From contig DAFJ01000059.1 of assembly GCA_002497905.1 (NCBI GenBank), forward strand, positions 1 to 49,201: DNA of 49,201 bases. Reading direction: 5' to 3'. The stretch is from Euryarchaeota archaeon UBA251. Lineage in GTDB: Archaea > Thermoplasmatota > Poseidoniia > Poseidoniales > Thalassarchaeaceae. The first letter of the stretch is position 1; the number at the start of each line of letters is the position of its first letter. Shown piece by piece: positions 34,931-44,339 of this stretch. The translations under genes and the position numbers were made by a program. The notes beneath the pieces are model-generated. The model was not told the origin of the DNA. It did not search any database and saw nothing but the letters and a program-made list of their open reading frames with translations.

Positions 34931-36718
34931 TCACTCCTCGTCCTTACTGGGTCGCATTGTCCAAGCCATCCAACCAGCGGCGAGGACAACCAAAATCAAT
35001 GCCGGCATGAATCCTGATACAGCCTCGATAGTTCTAGGTCGTGCGCCACTCACCATGAGATATTCCTCATTGTTACCCTCATCTTTCTCCGGGATCGTGT
35101 CATCCGGATCTACGACGAGCCTTAGGTCATATTCGCCGGCAGCCAGTAGTTGAACATTGAATGGGTCGAGTTCCGCTCGCATCTGATAGAGGTCGCCTGC
35201 TTCAAGAGTTCGAGTTTCCAGAGTTGTCCAATTGGTATCTGAGGTTCGGTCACTAGGAGCCATCTCAAGTCGTACTATGAGAGATCCAGTATGTACCTGG
35301 TTGGATACGACTGTTCCGGTGACATTGATTTGATCGCCAGTATTTGCAGCGACAATCAGGCGATCCACATTTACATCCTCAAGAGTGAAGTCAATTCCCG
35401 GTACTATGCGTACATAAGTTGGCGGGCTGATGACCTGATTTCCTGCAACATCAACCATCACAGCAGAGAGTGCTAGCCAATCACCTTCTTTCGTGCTCCA
35501 GTCAATCCCTGAGGGCGCTCCAGAGGAAAGAGTCGCATTCATCCCTGTGCCGAGATCAAGCCAGCGATTGGTGATATCTGGAATGCTCCCTGCTCCGTCT
35601 CTGTCGAAGCCGTAGCGAAGGGTTGTATTGCCTTCATCGATGCCAGAGTGACTATCTGTTGCAAGAAGTGAAACGGTGACATCAACCATTGTCCTCGAGG
35701 TAATTTCGGGCACTGACCATCCACCTGAGACCGCATCGGTGCGATCAGTCCAGAATACATGGTCAGTTGTACTGCCAGTGTTGCCGAGCCTATCTATGGC
35801 ACGAAAACTCATGGTAACCTGCCCTTCAGTTAATGGAAGAGTTGTAATTGCACCCGATCCAAAATTTGCCCATTCGCCATCGCCGGCGCGCCATTCGTAG
35901 TGATCAATTCCACTTCCTCCCGAGTCGGTAGCTCCTGAGGAGACCCCTCCTACTGTAACGAAGGATTGGTCAGTCCAAGTTTCGGTTGGCACAGAGAAGG
36001 CCGGTGTCCCTATACTCGGACCGCTTCGATCGATACCGAGATACAAGGTTCGAACCGCTGTGTTCCCTGCTTCGTCATGAACAGTCAGAATCACATCGTG
36101 GGTTCCTTCGTCAAGATCTCCAGGAGCCCACGACCAGCGGTTTAGCAGCGTACCCGGTCCGTCAGAGGGTGGATTCCCTGTCCCAGGAGCAGATGTGACA
36201 ACTGCCTTCTCGAGGTTGTCATCTGATGCGGACCACCGGAAAATCATGACACTATTCGCCTCGATGTCAAACCAAGCACGGTTTGAGGTGCTAGACCCGT
36301 CACCAACCGTTGCATCATCGACGGTGAAGATGAGGGATGAGGGGGCAGTATTGTCAATTACGAATATCCCTGTTGTTACGACCACATCCGCGCTGCCATC
36401 GGTTTGGTGTCCGGTAATACGGAGACGATAGTCCCCATCATTGTGTCCAGTAGTGTCCCAATTGGTCGACCAAGGAGTTGTTGTGAGGTTGTCAACTTCA
36501 GACCACACTCCATTTTCTTCGATTTCTATAAGCACGGAATCTAATCCATCAATATTGACGACTTGGATTGATTGGCTGCCTCCGATTACCTCCCCCACTT
36601 CCGGAGGATCAACGAAGTCCAATTGTCCGCTTCTAGCATCAGTAGCCCCTACACAGGTCGTACCAATGCTCAGAAGCATTAGGGCTACGAGGAAGACGGA
36701 CGGGGCGATACGCTGCAT
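34931..36718 (-). CDS. Secreted, C-terminally anchored Ig-like/CARDB repeat protein
   Basis: This 595-residue protein has a signal peptide (MQRIAPSVFLVALMLLSIGT, cleavage near CVGA). Several Ig-like domains follow, of the kind that report on gestures of 'body + axis' geometry in large archaeal surface proteins (DGDYRLRITG, EGTHDVILTVHDEAGNTAV, GSGIDHYEWRAGDGEW, EGQVTMSFRAIDRLGNTGS). A CARDB-like domain comes next (AAGEYDLRLVVDPDDTIPEKDEGNNE). One membrane helix near the end (GFMPALILVVLAAGWMAWTM) leads to a short charged tail without zinc motifs. It is divergent from the next surface protein, with 93 bases between starts. No enzyme motif is visible; a structural or ligand-binding role at the cell surface is likely. 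Confidence 0.78.
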   Translation of the reverse strand: MQRIAPSVFLVALMLLSIGTTCVGATDARSGQLDFVDPPEVGEVIGGSQSIQVVNIDGLDSVLIEIEENGVWSEVDNLTTTPWSTNWDTTGHNDGDYRLRITGHQTDGSADVVVTTGIFVIDNTAPSSLIFTVDDATVGDGSSTSNRAWFDIEANSVMIFRWSASDDNLEKAVVTSAPGTGNPPSDGPGTLLNRWSWAPGDLDEGTHDVILTVHDEAGNTAVRTLYLGIDRSGPSIGTPAFSVPTETWTDQSFVTVGGVSSGATDSGGSGIDHYEWRAGDGEWANFGSGAITTLPLTEGQVTMSFRAIDRLGNTGSTTDHVFWTDRTDAVSGGWSVPEITSRTMVDVTVSLLATDSHSGIDEGNTTLRYGFDRDGAGSIPDITNRWLDLGTGMNATLSSGAPSGIDWSTKEGDWLALSAVMVDVAGNQVISPPTYVRIVPGIDFTLEDVNVDRLIVAANTGDQINVTGTVVSNQVHTGSLIVRLEMAPSDRTSDTNWTTLETRTLEAGDLYQMRAELDPFNVQLLAAGEYDLRLVVDPDDTIPEKDEGNNEEYLMVSGARPRTIEAVSGFMPALILVVLAAGWMAWTMRPSKDEE

Positions 36719-36811
36719 GGGATGCCCCAGATGTGCAAGCGCACGCCCTTCAATCCTTTCACGCTGAACGCAGCGGGAGCGTTGAAGTGCCCCGATGTCC
36801 CATCGTGCAGC

Positions 36812-39493
36812 ATGAGACCCGCTCTCATCGTAGCCATACTCCTCTTCAGTCCGGTGCTAGGTATGGTGGCAGCATCATCTGCTGGAGATATTTCGGTAGA
36901 TGAAACGGATATCCAGATTATAGGCGATCTTGAGAATGGGGCATCTGTTACCGTTGAAGTTACCATTCATAATTCAGGGGCTGCAACGGCATCTGTCTGG
37001 TGGGAGCTTAGTCAGGGCTCTTCAAAGATTCACGAAGGTTCCTTCATCTCGGTTGCTGCAGGTGGTACAACTACGACTCAGACAGTGACAGATTTGACTG
37101 CCGCAGGATCGATGACCATTACGGCTGATTTCTCGTCAGATGGTATCGCTGCGAGTCAGTCGAAGATGTTCAGCGTTGCAGATAGACCGAATTTGATAAT
37201 CGGCTCTCTTCTAGTCGACCCACCTGGTCCATATTATCCCGGTGACACATTTAGTGCAAATGTCCGTGTAGACAATATTGGAGGTGCTTCCGCCGCTGCG
37301 AATAGTATCTCGTTCGCTATTGGTGAGGCGAGCCCCAGTGAATATCCTGTGGCGCCTCTATCAGCTGGTCAATCAGTATGGGTCAATCGTACTATGAGTG
37401 CTCCAACTGCAAATTCTGAACTAACGGTTGTGGTAAACAGCAATCAGAACGATGGAGTGCTAGAGTCTCAAATCGATGACAACGAGCAAACAACTCAACT
37501 CGTTATACAGAGTCCTCCTAATTTCTTCCATGATGATTCCGGAGTGCTTGTCGATACATCTAGCAGCGCTCTTACTGGACCATGGACACTTTCGGGAACA
37601 ATACTCCGTCAGGGTGGTTCAGGTTCCGCTAGTGTACCTTTGCAGTTCAAGCGTGCCAACGATGGACCACTCGTCCACTCCATCTCTGTTGAGTTCGCCG
37701 ATGGACAATCGTCCTCCGCTTGGACCGCTACATTGGATGACACTATGTTCCTTGAGACAGAGGGAGAGATTATGCTCGATGCAATCATCGATGACTCTGG
37801 AACACTTCAGGAAATTAGTACTTTTGACAATACGGAGGACTTCTCAATAATCCTCTATCCTGAACCCAATGTCGTAGTTTCCTCCCTAGCTGTAGCCTCT
37901 CCTCAACAGGCGAAGGATGGTGACCCAGTCACCTTTACTGTAAGCGTCCAAAACGTTGGTTCACTCACAGTAATTGGAGAGATGTCTGCAACCCTAGATG
38001 GGGAGCCTCTCACTCCAGTGGGTCGATCAATACCTGCGCCATCTGCGACAGAATCTGGAAGCATCAGCATTGAGTTCAGTGGAGTTGCACGCGGGGATAT
38101 TACCCGAGAGATTCCATTCACTGCGACTTGGATTGCAAACAGTAACAGCTATGATTCATCCACAGAGGATAATACCGCTACGGGTTCCGTACAATTAGTG
38201 AGTGATCTGAAAATCAGATTCCTTTCTGATGAAAGTTGGAACGTTGATCCTCCTCTGCGTCCAAATGAACCAGCCGTATATTCTGTCACCGTTACTGCCC
38301 AAGAGGGATCAGGCATCGAGACCTTCGTTTGTAGGGATCAGTCAACTGGAGAAGATCTTGGAACGACTGTGGTGAATCTTCCTCAAGTTGGTAATAATGA
38401 CATTGTGAGTTGTGAAGTCACACCAACGCAGGTAGGCGATCTACAACTCGCAATCATTGCTCTGAATGGAACTGTTCCATCCAAGACCTCTGTCTGGACA
38501 GTAGCAGCACTAACTGATGTACAGATTGATCCTAACGAAGCAAACCGAACACTTGGATTCACACTCATCATCGTCATGGGATTACTTGGTATCCTTGCGC
38601 TCGTTGCAGCCGTGATTCTAACTCGTCGTGTAATTGAGAATACGGAGCGTGAAACCTTCGATCTTTGTCCTGCCTGTGGTGGTGAGATTGAAGGCGATGA
38701 GGAAGCTTGTCCATACTGTGACTTCGAGCTTCGTAAAGGATTCGAGAAGTTCCACGATTGTGGTAATTGTGGCAGTCCTGTACCTTCTTCCATGGACAAC
38801 TGTCCTTACTGTGGGGCAGGTCAGGAGGTTAGTGATCACTATGAGCAGCGAGAACGACGTACAATCCCTGTTCTTGATGATGAGCCGGAGGAGGAGGAAG
38901 AAGATGAGAACGAGATTGTTCTCGGCACTAGTGACTTTGGTGATCAAATCCAAGCCTTCGGTGTATCCGAGGATGCAGTTGAGGAGGATTGGGAAGATGG
39001 CCTAGAGAGCGCTGAGGCCCAGATTCGCGATATCGAAGAGGAATACGAGCGTATCACCTCTGTAATTGAGGATGAAGAGATGGGCGAAGAAATCGTCGAA
39101 ACTGCACTTCAGGCTCAACAACTTGAATCTAGCCGCGATCTGGACTCTTTCCTCGACGATAAAGGAAAGCGCCGTGCACTCAAGGATGAGGATGTTGAGT
39201 TGAGTGCGAGCGATGCGAATATCCGTCAGGATCTGTATGATTTGACTGGAGAACAAGGTGTCATGCCAGGTGAGGAGGTCGTCTACGACGAACTTTCCGA
39301 CCCATCATCTCAAGTCGGTAAGGAGATAGATACTGACCGTGTAAGCGATTTCTCTTCTCTATCTGCTGAAGCCGGCCACACTGAAGGCCTTGTTGATGAG
39401 TCTCAAGTGCAGGAATCTGAGGACAAGCCAAAGCGACGCAGAAGCTTACGAAGGAAGGATAAGTCCGACGAATCAGAAGAATCGCAGGATTGA
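36812..39493 (+). CDS. CARDB-repeat surface protein with two cytoplasmic zinc ribbons and acidic tail
   Basis: This 893-residue protein starts with a signal peptide (MRPALIVAILLFSPVLGMVA). About four CARDB/Ig-like repeats follow (VEVTIHNSGAATASVWWEL, NVRVDNIGGASAAANSIS, FTVSVQNVGSLTVIGEMSA). A membrane helix lies at about residues 579-603. On the predicted inner side are two zinc ribbons: C619, C622, C633, C636 and C650, C653, C664, C667, each CxxC-x10-CxxC. The last 200 residues are strongly acidic and helical, ending in a basic patch (KPKRRRSLRRKDK). ATG 36812 is chosen because the signal peptide follows; the open frame extends 90 bases upstream. The layout (outside repeats, one helix, inside zinc module) matches the proteins at 5054 and 12577. 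Confidence 0.82.
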   Translation: MRPALIVAILLFSPVLGMVAASSAGDISVDETDIQIIGDLENGASVTVEVTIHNSGAATASVWWELSQGSSKIHEGSFISVAAGGTTTTQTVTDLTAAGSMTITADFSSDGIAASQSKMFSVADRPNLIIGSLLVDPPGPYYPGDTFSANVRVDNIGGASAAANSISFAIGEASPSEYPVAPLSAGQSVWVNRTMSAPTANSELTVVVNSNQNDGVLESQIDDNEQTTQLVIQSPPNFFHDDSGVLVDTSSSALTGPWTLSGTILRQGGSGSASVPLQFKRANDGPLVHSISVEFADGQSSSAWTATLDDTMFLETEGEIMLDAIIDDSGTLQEISTFDNTEDFSIILYPEPNVVVSSLAVASPQQAKDGDPVTFTVSVQNVGSLTVIGEMSATLDGEPLTPVGRSIPAPSATESGSISIEFSGVARGDITREIPFTATWIANSNSYDSSTEDNTATGSVQLVSDLKIRFLSDESWNVDPPLRPNEPAVYSVTVTAQEGSGIETFVCRDQSTGEDLGTTVVNLPQVGNNDIVSCEVTPTQVGDLQLAIIALNGTVPSKTSVWTVAALTDVQIDPNEANRTLGFTLIIVMGLLGILALVAAVILTRRVIENTERETFDLCPACGGEIEGDEEACPYCDFELRKGFEKFHDCGNCGSPVPSSMDNCPYCGAGQEVSDHYEQRERRTIPVLDDEPEEEEEDENEIVLGTSDFGDQIQAFGVSEDAVEEDWEDGLESAEAQIRDIEEEYERITSVIEDEEMGEEIVETALQAQQLESSRDLDSFLDDKGKRRALKDEDVELSASDANIRQDLYDLTGEQGVMPGEEVVYDELSDPSSQVGKEIDTDRVSDFSSLSAEAGHTEGLVDESQVQESEDKPKRRRSLRRKDKSDESEESQD

Positions 39494-39600
39494 ATGGGGG
39501 GCGCCGTTCTTCGTAGACTGCCTGAGTGATGACAGAGTGGGTCAGAGCGTAGCGTTGACGAACCCTATGAGTGCAGACAGGCGAATACTGAGGGGACGAG

Positions 39601-40236
39601 ATGAAGCGAAAAAGCGCCCTACACCGCCGCTCTATCCTCGCATCTTTGATTGTTCTAGTGATGCTTAGTCCAGGATGTTTGAGCTTGGTCACAAGTCGCG
39701 AGATGATGGAAGGAATGAGAGCCGAGTATGAGGTGTACAATCGTCAATCAACCGAAGGTTGGGCGTATACCTTCGATACCCAGAATACGCAGGCTGTACA
39801 ATATACAAATCAGACAGATGTCCCAATAGATTCCACTGTGAGTGAGTTCGAGATTCTCTTCGATGCCACATTCCCTTGGTCAGATACTGTGAATGACACC
39901 TTCCCAGGCGTGCAAGATCTCGTAGATGTTCGCTATGCTGAAGCATCATTATGGAGGCCTGGGGAGTACCCCTCTGGAACTCCGTTTTGGACCGAACGAA
40001 CAACTGCCAACTACGAGCAGACTCGCTTCCGATACGTGAATGAGGCATCATCACCTTTTGAGGCCGGGGACTGGCAACTCACTATCGATGCGCAGGGCAT
40101 CGGAATCGAAACTCCTGTGGATATCTTAGATATCTATGATTCATTCACAGTGTATGTCACTGTCACTCGACCTTGTGTCCACTTCGAAGAGGTACATGAG
40201 GACGGCGAGTGCACAGATCTCATTCTGCTTGATTGA
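39601..40236 (+). CDS. Predicted lipoprotein, uncharacterised
   Basis: This 211-residue protein has a positively charged N-terminus, a hydrophobic helix and a lipobox-like LSPGC at residues about 22-26, so it is probably lipid-anchored at the outer face. The mature part is Thr/Tyr/Asp-rich and beta-like, with a C-terminal Cys pair (PCVHFEEVHEDGEC). A GAGGGGA SD lies just before the ATG. The last 17 bases overlap the convergent Cas4-like gene. No family is recognised. The 107 bases between this gene and the previous one hold no feature I can name. Confidence 0.72.
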   Translation: MKRKSALHRRSILASLIVLVMLSPGCLSLVTSREMMEGMRAEYEVYNRQSTEGWAYTFDTQNTQAVQYTNQTDVPIDSTVSEFEILFDATFPWSDTVNDTFPGVQDLVDVRYAEASLWRPGEYPSGTPFWTERTTANYEQTRFRYVNEASSPFEAGDWQLTIDAQGIGIETPVDILDIYDSFTVYVTVTRPCVHFEEVHEDGECTDLILLD

Positions 40237-41449
40237 TAAGCCGGTCTGGACATTCCTCTCGTCGTGAACAATGAGCGCATTTTCCTGTACGCTCGTGGTC
40301 ACGTTCTGCTCCACCTTCAACCATAGTTCGTTGAATATCGATTATCATGTCCTTCATCTCGTGCTTGGCGGCCGTAGTCCATTCGATTGAATGGACAGAT
40401 TCAGATCCGTAGCGGAGAAGTCCAAAGGGTGGAGAGTTTCCTGTTACGGCAGTGATTAGTTGGAGATATGCCAATACTTGGAAACGATGACTCTTGTGTG
40501 GATTTTTTGGAGTTCTACCGGACTTGAACTCAACTGGAATCAGGTCCTCTCCTATTTTCGTAATTTGATCAGGGCGCCCTCGAAGACCGGATTCAGGATC
40601 CTCAAGGAGAAGAGCACCCCCTCCATCACTGTACCGGATTTCTCCTAATCCTTCCATCCCAATTTTTGCGTCATTTTCTTCGAAATTCTGGTTTGCTCGT
40701 AGTGCCGCTTGTAGCCGTGTGTTTGCAAGCAACGTCCAAACAAGAGCGATTACAAGCATAGCAAAGGTCGCTACACTTCGATTATCTGCGAAATTTAGGG
40801 CAATTCCATGAAGACTTAGGGCAACTGCTGCAAACAGAATCAACGCTTCTGGACGACCGAAGGTAAACCAGCCTTCCTGAGAAAGGCGCCATGGCTTCGA
40901 TAATGGATGGAGATTATCTTTGATTTCAGACAGATCTTTTGGTGCATCAACAAACTCTTCGTCCCAACCAATCCACGTCCTCCAAGGGAGGAAAAGTAGA
41001 GCAATAGCAAGTAGAAGCCAAACAAGAGCGAGTAGTACGAGATATCCTCCGATGGATTTGGCGATCTGATCATCAATCGTTCCGTCCTGAACGAAATAGA
41101 AAGCAGCTGTATCTGCCGCGAGGGTGAGTACCACTGAGAACCACCAAGACCAGATGACGAGGTTCTTGGTGAATCGTTCCCGCGCCTGATTCCTTTCGAT
41201 GATCATCATGTGGAGTTTTTCATGCTCTTCGATACCACGTTGGACTTCATCTCCTTTGGCCGCAACACCTTCTTGGGACAATCTCCAACTCATCGGACAG
41301 TATACAAATCGCTCTACATCCGATGCCGATACGTGAATCGGTTTTTCGTTAGAATCTACCCAAAAACCTTGGTCGGTTTTACGACCTTCCATGAGCGGAA
41401 GGCGGAGCGATTCAGATAGGTTCACGGGGCTAGTCTGAAGTTCCTCCAT
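40220..41449 (-). CDS. Cas4-like RecB-family nuclease with four membrane helices inserted
   Basis: This 409-residue protein carries the full set of Cas4-type residues. There is a first Cys in YCPMSW (Cys51), a His motif GIEEHEKLH (His76), Asp294 in GLRGRPDQI, Glu307 and Lys309 in PVEFKSG, QVLAY (Gln324, Tyr328), and the C-terminal cluster Cys391, Cys394, Cys400 (CAHCSRREEC). The four Cys would hold a 4Fe-4S cluster. Between the His motif and the Asp are four membrane helices (about 97-120, 132-156, 200-220 and 224-245), so the nuclease core is predicted to sit on the inner membrane face. No CRISPR array or other cas gene is present in the window. It could act in DNA repair, DNA uptake or defence; the choice is open. 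Confidence 0.82.
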   Translation of the reverse strand: MEELQTSPVNLSESLRLPLMEGRKTDQGFWVDSNEKPIHVSASDVERFVYCPMSWRLSQEGVAAKGDEVQRGIEEHEKLHMMIIERNQARERFTKNLVIWSWWFSVVLTLAADTAAFYFVQDGTIDDQIAKSIGGYLVLLALVWLLLAIALLFLPWRTWIGWDEEFVDAPKDLSEIKDNLHPLSKPWRLSQEGWFTFGRPEALILFAAVALSLHGIALNFADNRSVATFAMLVIALVWTLLANTRLQAALRANQNFEENDAKIGMEGLGEIRYSDGGGALLLEDPESGLRGRPDQITKIGEDLIPVEFKSGRTPKNPHKSHRFQVLAYLQLITAVTGNSPPFGLLRYGSESVHSIEWTTAAKHEMKDMIIDIQRTMVEGGAERDHERTGKCAHCSRREECPDRLINQAE

Positions 41450-41543
41450 CTAAGGTCTTGGTACGAATTGCGCGGTAATCTAAGAGAGATAGCGCAGCGA
41501 AGTGGTTATGAATGGGCGGAAAGTGGGCGCGTTGCTGAGTAAC

Positions 41544-42155
41544 ATGATGGAAGTCGATTACCTCATTCCCCGGGACATGTATGAGCAGCATTTCGTGCAT
41601 ATTGGAACCCAACAAAGTAGTGCACATATGACCCCGTTCCTTGAGCCCGAGAAGCAGGAAGGTACAGGCCTCTACTTGATTGATCTTGAGCAGACGAACA
41701 GCCGTTTCTTCACAGTTGCTAACTTCCTAAGTCGCTTCAAGCCCGAGAACATCCTTGTTGTCAGTGCTCGCCAGTATGGCCAGCGTCCTGCCCGCCGTTT
41801 CGCTCAGGCGATTGGCGCCCGACATATTGTAGGCCGCTTCATCCCCGGTACTCTGACAAATCCTCGTCTACGCAGTTACATCGAGCCCGAGGTCATCATT
41901 GTCACAGATCCTCAGGCTGACCAGCAAGCACTGTCTGAGGCAGTTAATACAGGACTTCCAGTAGTCGGTATCTGTGATGCTAACAACACGCTCCGCTTCG
42001 TCGACCTAGTTCTTCCAGCTAACAACAAGGGTCGTCGTAGTCTTGCTCTAGTTTACTGGCTCCTCGCCCGCGAGGTAGTCAAGGCACAGGGGCGCGTCTC
42101 TGACGATGATTGGGCGAAGGCCGAGCAGATTGAGGACTGGGAGTCCTCCTTCTGA
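41544..42155 (+). CDS. rps2: 30S ribosomal protein S2 (uS2)
   Basis: This small-subunit protein is recognised by YLIPRDMYEQHFVHIGTQ near the N-terminus, then GLYLIDLEQTNSRF, RPARRFAQAIGARHIVGRFIPG, EVIIVTDPQADQQALSEA, TGLPVVGICDANN and NNKGRRSLALVYWLLAREV. ATG 41544 is chosen because archaeal uS2 proteins begin a few residues before the YLIP-type motif, and a weak TATA-like GGTTATGAAT lies about 35 bases upstream. The GTG at 41502 and ATG at 41508 are in-frame alternatives. The gene is divergent from the Cas4-like gene. Archaeal uS2 often sits with enolase or RNA polymerase genes, which are absent here. Confidence 0.95.
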   Translation: MMEVDYLIPRDMYEQHFVHIGTQQSSAHMTPFLEPEKQEGTGLYLIDLEQTNSRFFTVANFLSRFKPENILVVSARQYGQRPARRFAQAIGARHIVGRFIPGTLTNPRLRSYIEPEVIIVTDPQADQQALSEAVNTGLPVVGICDANNTLRFVDLVLPANNKGRRSLALVYWLLAREVVKAQGRVSDDDWAKAEQIEDWESSF

Positions 42156-42178
42156 TTATTCGTCACTGTCAAGACCTC

Positions 42179-43195
42179 ATGCCCCTCCCCGCGGCTATGG
42201 ACCCTGTCCCGTTGTTCCTAGCCCCTATGGCGGGGGTGACGGATCTTCCGTTCCGACTTCTTGCTCGAGAATGTGGTGCAGATATCACGGTGACAGAGTT
42301 CACAGCCGCAGCTGGCCTGAATCGAGACGATGCGCGAAGTTGGCGTCGTCTCGAATCAGATCCTCGGGAATCTCCGTTCATTCCACAGATTTTCGGAGGT
42401 GTCGAGGAGGAGATGGTTGGCACAACACGAGCATTGTCCTCTGTCGCTGATGTCATCGATCTCAATTTTGGTTGTCCGGCTCCAAAGGTCTGTAGGAACT
42501 CAGCAGGTGCCGCTCTTCTCGGTGAACCTGATCGCCTTGTTTCGATGGTCAGAGCATGTATTGCAGCGAGTGATGTTCCTGTCAGCGTTAAGGTTAGACT
42601 TGGCACCGGTTCGGGGCCAAATACTGCCCTCAATATCGCTCATCGCCTCGAAGCTGAAGGCATCCTACGAATAGCAGTCCATGGCCGAACATTACGTCAG
42701 CGGTACTCTGGAGATGCTGATTGGCTCCAGATTAAGGAAATGGTAGATGCTTTGTCTATTCCAGTGATTGCCAATGGCGATGTAATCAATGCAGATTCAG
42801 CGAGGAGGTGCCTGGAGGTTACGAATGCGGCGGGTCTGATGATTGGTCGTGCCGCTATCGGTAATCCAGACATATTCCGTCGAATCAAATCGGGTTTGGG
42901 TTGGTCTACTAGTCCTGCCCCATGGGCGGATCTAGAAGCACAGGCTACACCAGGTGGAGAACGTGCAGCAATCAAGCTCTGGGCTTGGCGACGTTACTGT
43001 GAATTGGCGAAGGAGGCATACGGTGACAGGCGCAATAATCACCTCAAGCGACATGCAATCTCATTCACGAAGGGTATTGCTGGTGCTAGTAAGATGCGCA
43101 TCCGTCTACATAGCACCCTTGAAGCAAAGGATCTAATGCATACTGTCGAGGAGTTTCTTGAGACCTCTATGCGAGGTAATAGCATCATTGTCTGA
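42179..43195 (+). CDS. dus: tRNA-dihydrouridine synthase
   Basis: This 338-residue FMN-dependent enzyme reduces uridine to dihydrouridine in tRNA. The TIM-barrel motifs are present: LAPMAGVTDLPFRLLARECG, VTEFTAAAGL, IPQIFGG, IDLNFGCPAPKV (with the family Cys), VSVKVRLGTG, IAVHGRTLRQRYSG, PVIANGDV and GLMIGRAAIGNP. A helical RNA-binding C-terminal domain follows. The gene lies 23 bases after uS2 and is probably co-transcribed. Its 3' end overlaps the convergent regulator gene by 11 bases. Confidence 0.94.
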   Translation: MPLPAAMDPVPLFLAPMAGVTDLPFRLLARECGADITVTEFTAAAGLNRDDARSWRRLESDPRESPFIPQIFGGVEEEMVGTTRALSSVADVIDLNFGCPAPKVCRNSAGAALLGEPDRLVSMVRACIAASDVPVSVKVRLGTGSGPNTALNIAHRLEAEGILRIAVHGRTLRQRYSGDADWLQIKEMVDALSIPVIANGDVINADSARRCLEVTNAAGLMIGRAAIGNPDIFRRIKSGLGWSTSPAPWADLEAQATPGGERAAIKLWAWRRYCELAKEAYGDRRNNHLKRHAISFTKGIAGASKMRIRLHSTLEAKDLMHTVEEFLETSMRGNSIIV

Positions 43196-44246
43196 GGCTT
43201 ACGTACTTCTCAGTAATCGTCTCTAATCTTCGGAGTAATCGTTCAACACGATCTTCAATCCTACGCTTCACCGTTGCTGCATCCGCTCCTGCAAGTCGGT
43301 ATCCATATGGTACCCGGCCGCCAAGGGTATTCACTAGGAGACAACGAGCCTCAAGGTCGACATTATTGAGGACATTCTCCACTGTTTCTGTGGTCAGTTG
43401 GTCCTTCTTCAGAGAATCGATAATGGTAGTCGAAACTACATCATCAAGTCGGCTTAGACCTCCACGCCCCATCAGCCAACGTTCTCCTCTACTTGCCCAT
43501 TGGTGGGTTAGACCTACGAAGACGTCATGCGGAATCCGGTCACTTAGGAGAACACGTTCAACCATGTGACTGGCTCGAAAACGGTCTAGGACACCAAGAA
43601 CTCTAGTCCGAGTCTCTGATGTCTTATCCATGATTACATCTGCAGTTATCGGACGTAGTGAGTTTGCTAGAACATCGAAGGTTCTCAAGGCGAGATCGTC
43701 TTCGATACGTCCTCGAGCACCACAGTATCCAAGATCTCGCATTAGATGATGCAATTCATCCTCACTCTCATTCATTGGACCGGATTCAGCTATAGTAATG
43801 CGGAATGAGAGGTCTTCAGTTCCTTGCTGTAATGCTTCAAGCACCATCCTTTCATCTGATTTCACAATACGATTGTCGAATGCTGCAAGGCGTTGCCTCA
43901 GAATAGTACGTGCTTGATTTGCCATGAGTTCTATGGTGTGAGGTAACGATCCATTTCGGAGAACATGATGCTTCCATCTTTCTTCAGTGACTACACTCAA
44001 GATTCCAGCAGATCTCAACTTAACCAGTTGATGGTGTAGAGCAGTGGAACTCATTCCTGATGTTTCTTGGAGAGTCCGAGTATCCCATCCTCTCCGTGGT
44101 TCTGCAAGGAACTGATCTCGCATCAGTCGATGTAGGGCGCCACGAGAATCTTCGACTGATTCACCTTGTCCACGTCGCCGGATAAGTCCGAGAGAATCGA
44201 GAATCCAAGCTAGGTGGACATCTGGGTCATCTGTGCCAATAGGCAT
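43185..44246 (-). CDS. Winged-helix transcriptional regulator, uncharacterised
   Basis: The protein has an N-terminal helix-turn-helix/winged-helix region (WDTRTLQETSGMSSTALHHQ then LVKLRSAGILSVVTEERW). A long helical middle and C-terminal part follow, with a second possible HTH (ITADVIMDKTSETRTRVLG) and a basic Arg/Leu-rich end (RRIEDRVERLLRRLETI). The start at ATG 44246 is preferred because GAGGAG lies seven bases upstream; ATG 44303 is in frame and would add 19 residues. No ligand-binding fold is recognised. It is the last of three regulator genes on this strand. Confidence 0.65.
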   Translation of the reverse strand: MPIGTDDPDVHLAWILDSLGLIRRRGQGESVEDSRGALHRLMRDQFLAEPRRGWDTRTLQETSGMSSTALHHQLVKLRSAGILSVVTEERWKHHVLRNGSLPHTIELMANQARTILRQRLAAFDNRIVKSDERMVLEALQQGTEDLSFRITIAESGPMNESEDELHHLMRDLGYCGARGRIEDDLALRTFDVLANSLRPITADVIMDKTSETRTRVLGVLDRFRASHMVERVLLSDRIPHDVFVGLTHQWASRGERWLMGRGGLSRLDDVVSTTIIDSLKKDQLTTETVENVLNNVDLEARCLLVNTLGGRVPYGYRLAGADAATVKRRIEDRVERLLRRLETITEKYVSLRQ

Positions 44247-44339
44247 CGGATGCTCCTCAAGCTTCAGGATGAACACATACCTTGTTCTTGGGTTCAGGCT
44301 CAATAGGATTCGGACGAAGACATACGAATGAACCTTGAT

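Noticed and set aside
40220..41449. CRISPR-Cas locus suggested by the Cas4-like gene
   Set aside because: No direct-repeat array and no cas1, cas2 or effector gene was seen anywhere in the window.
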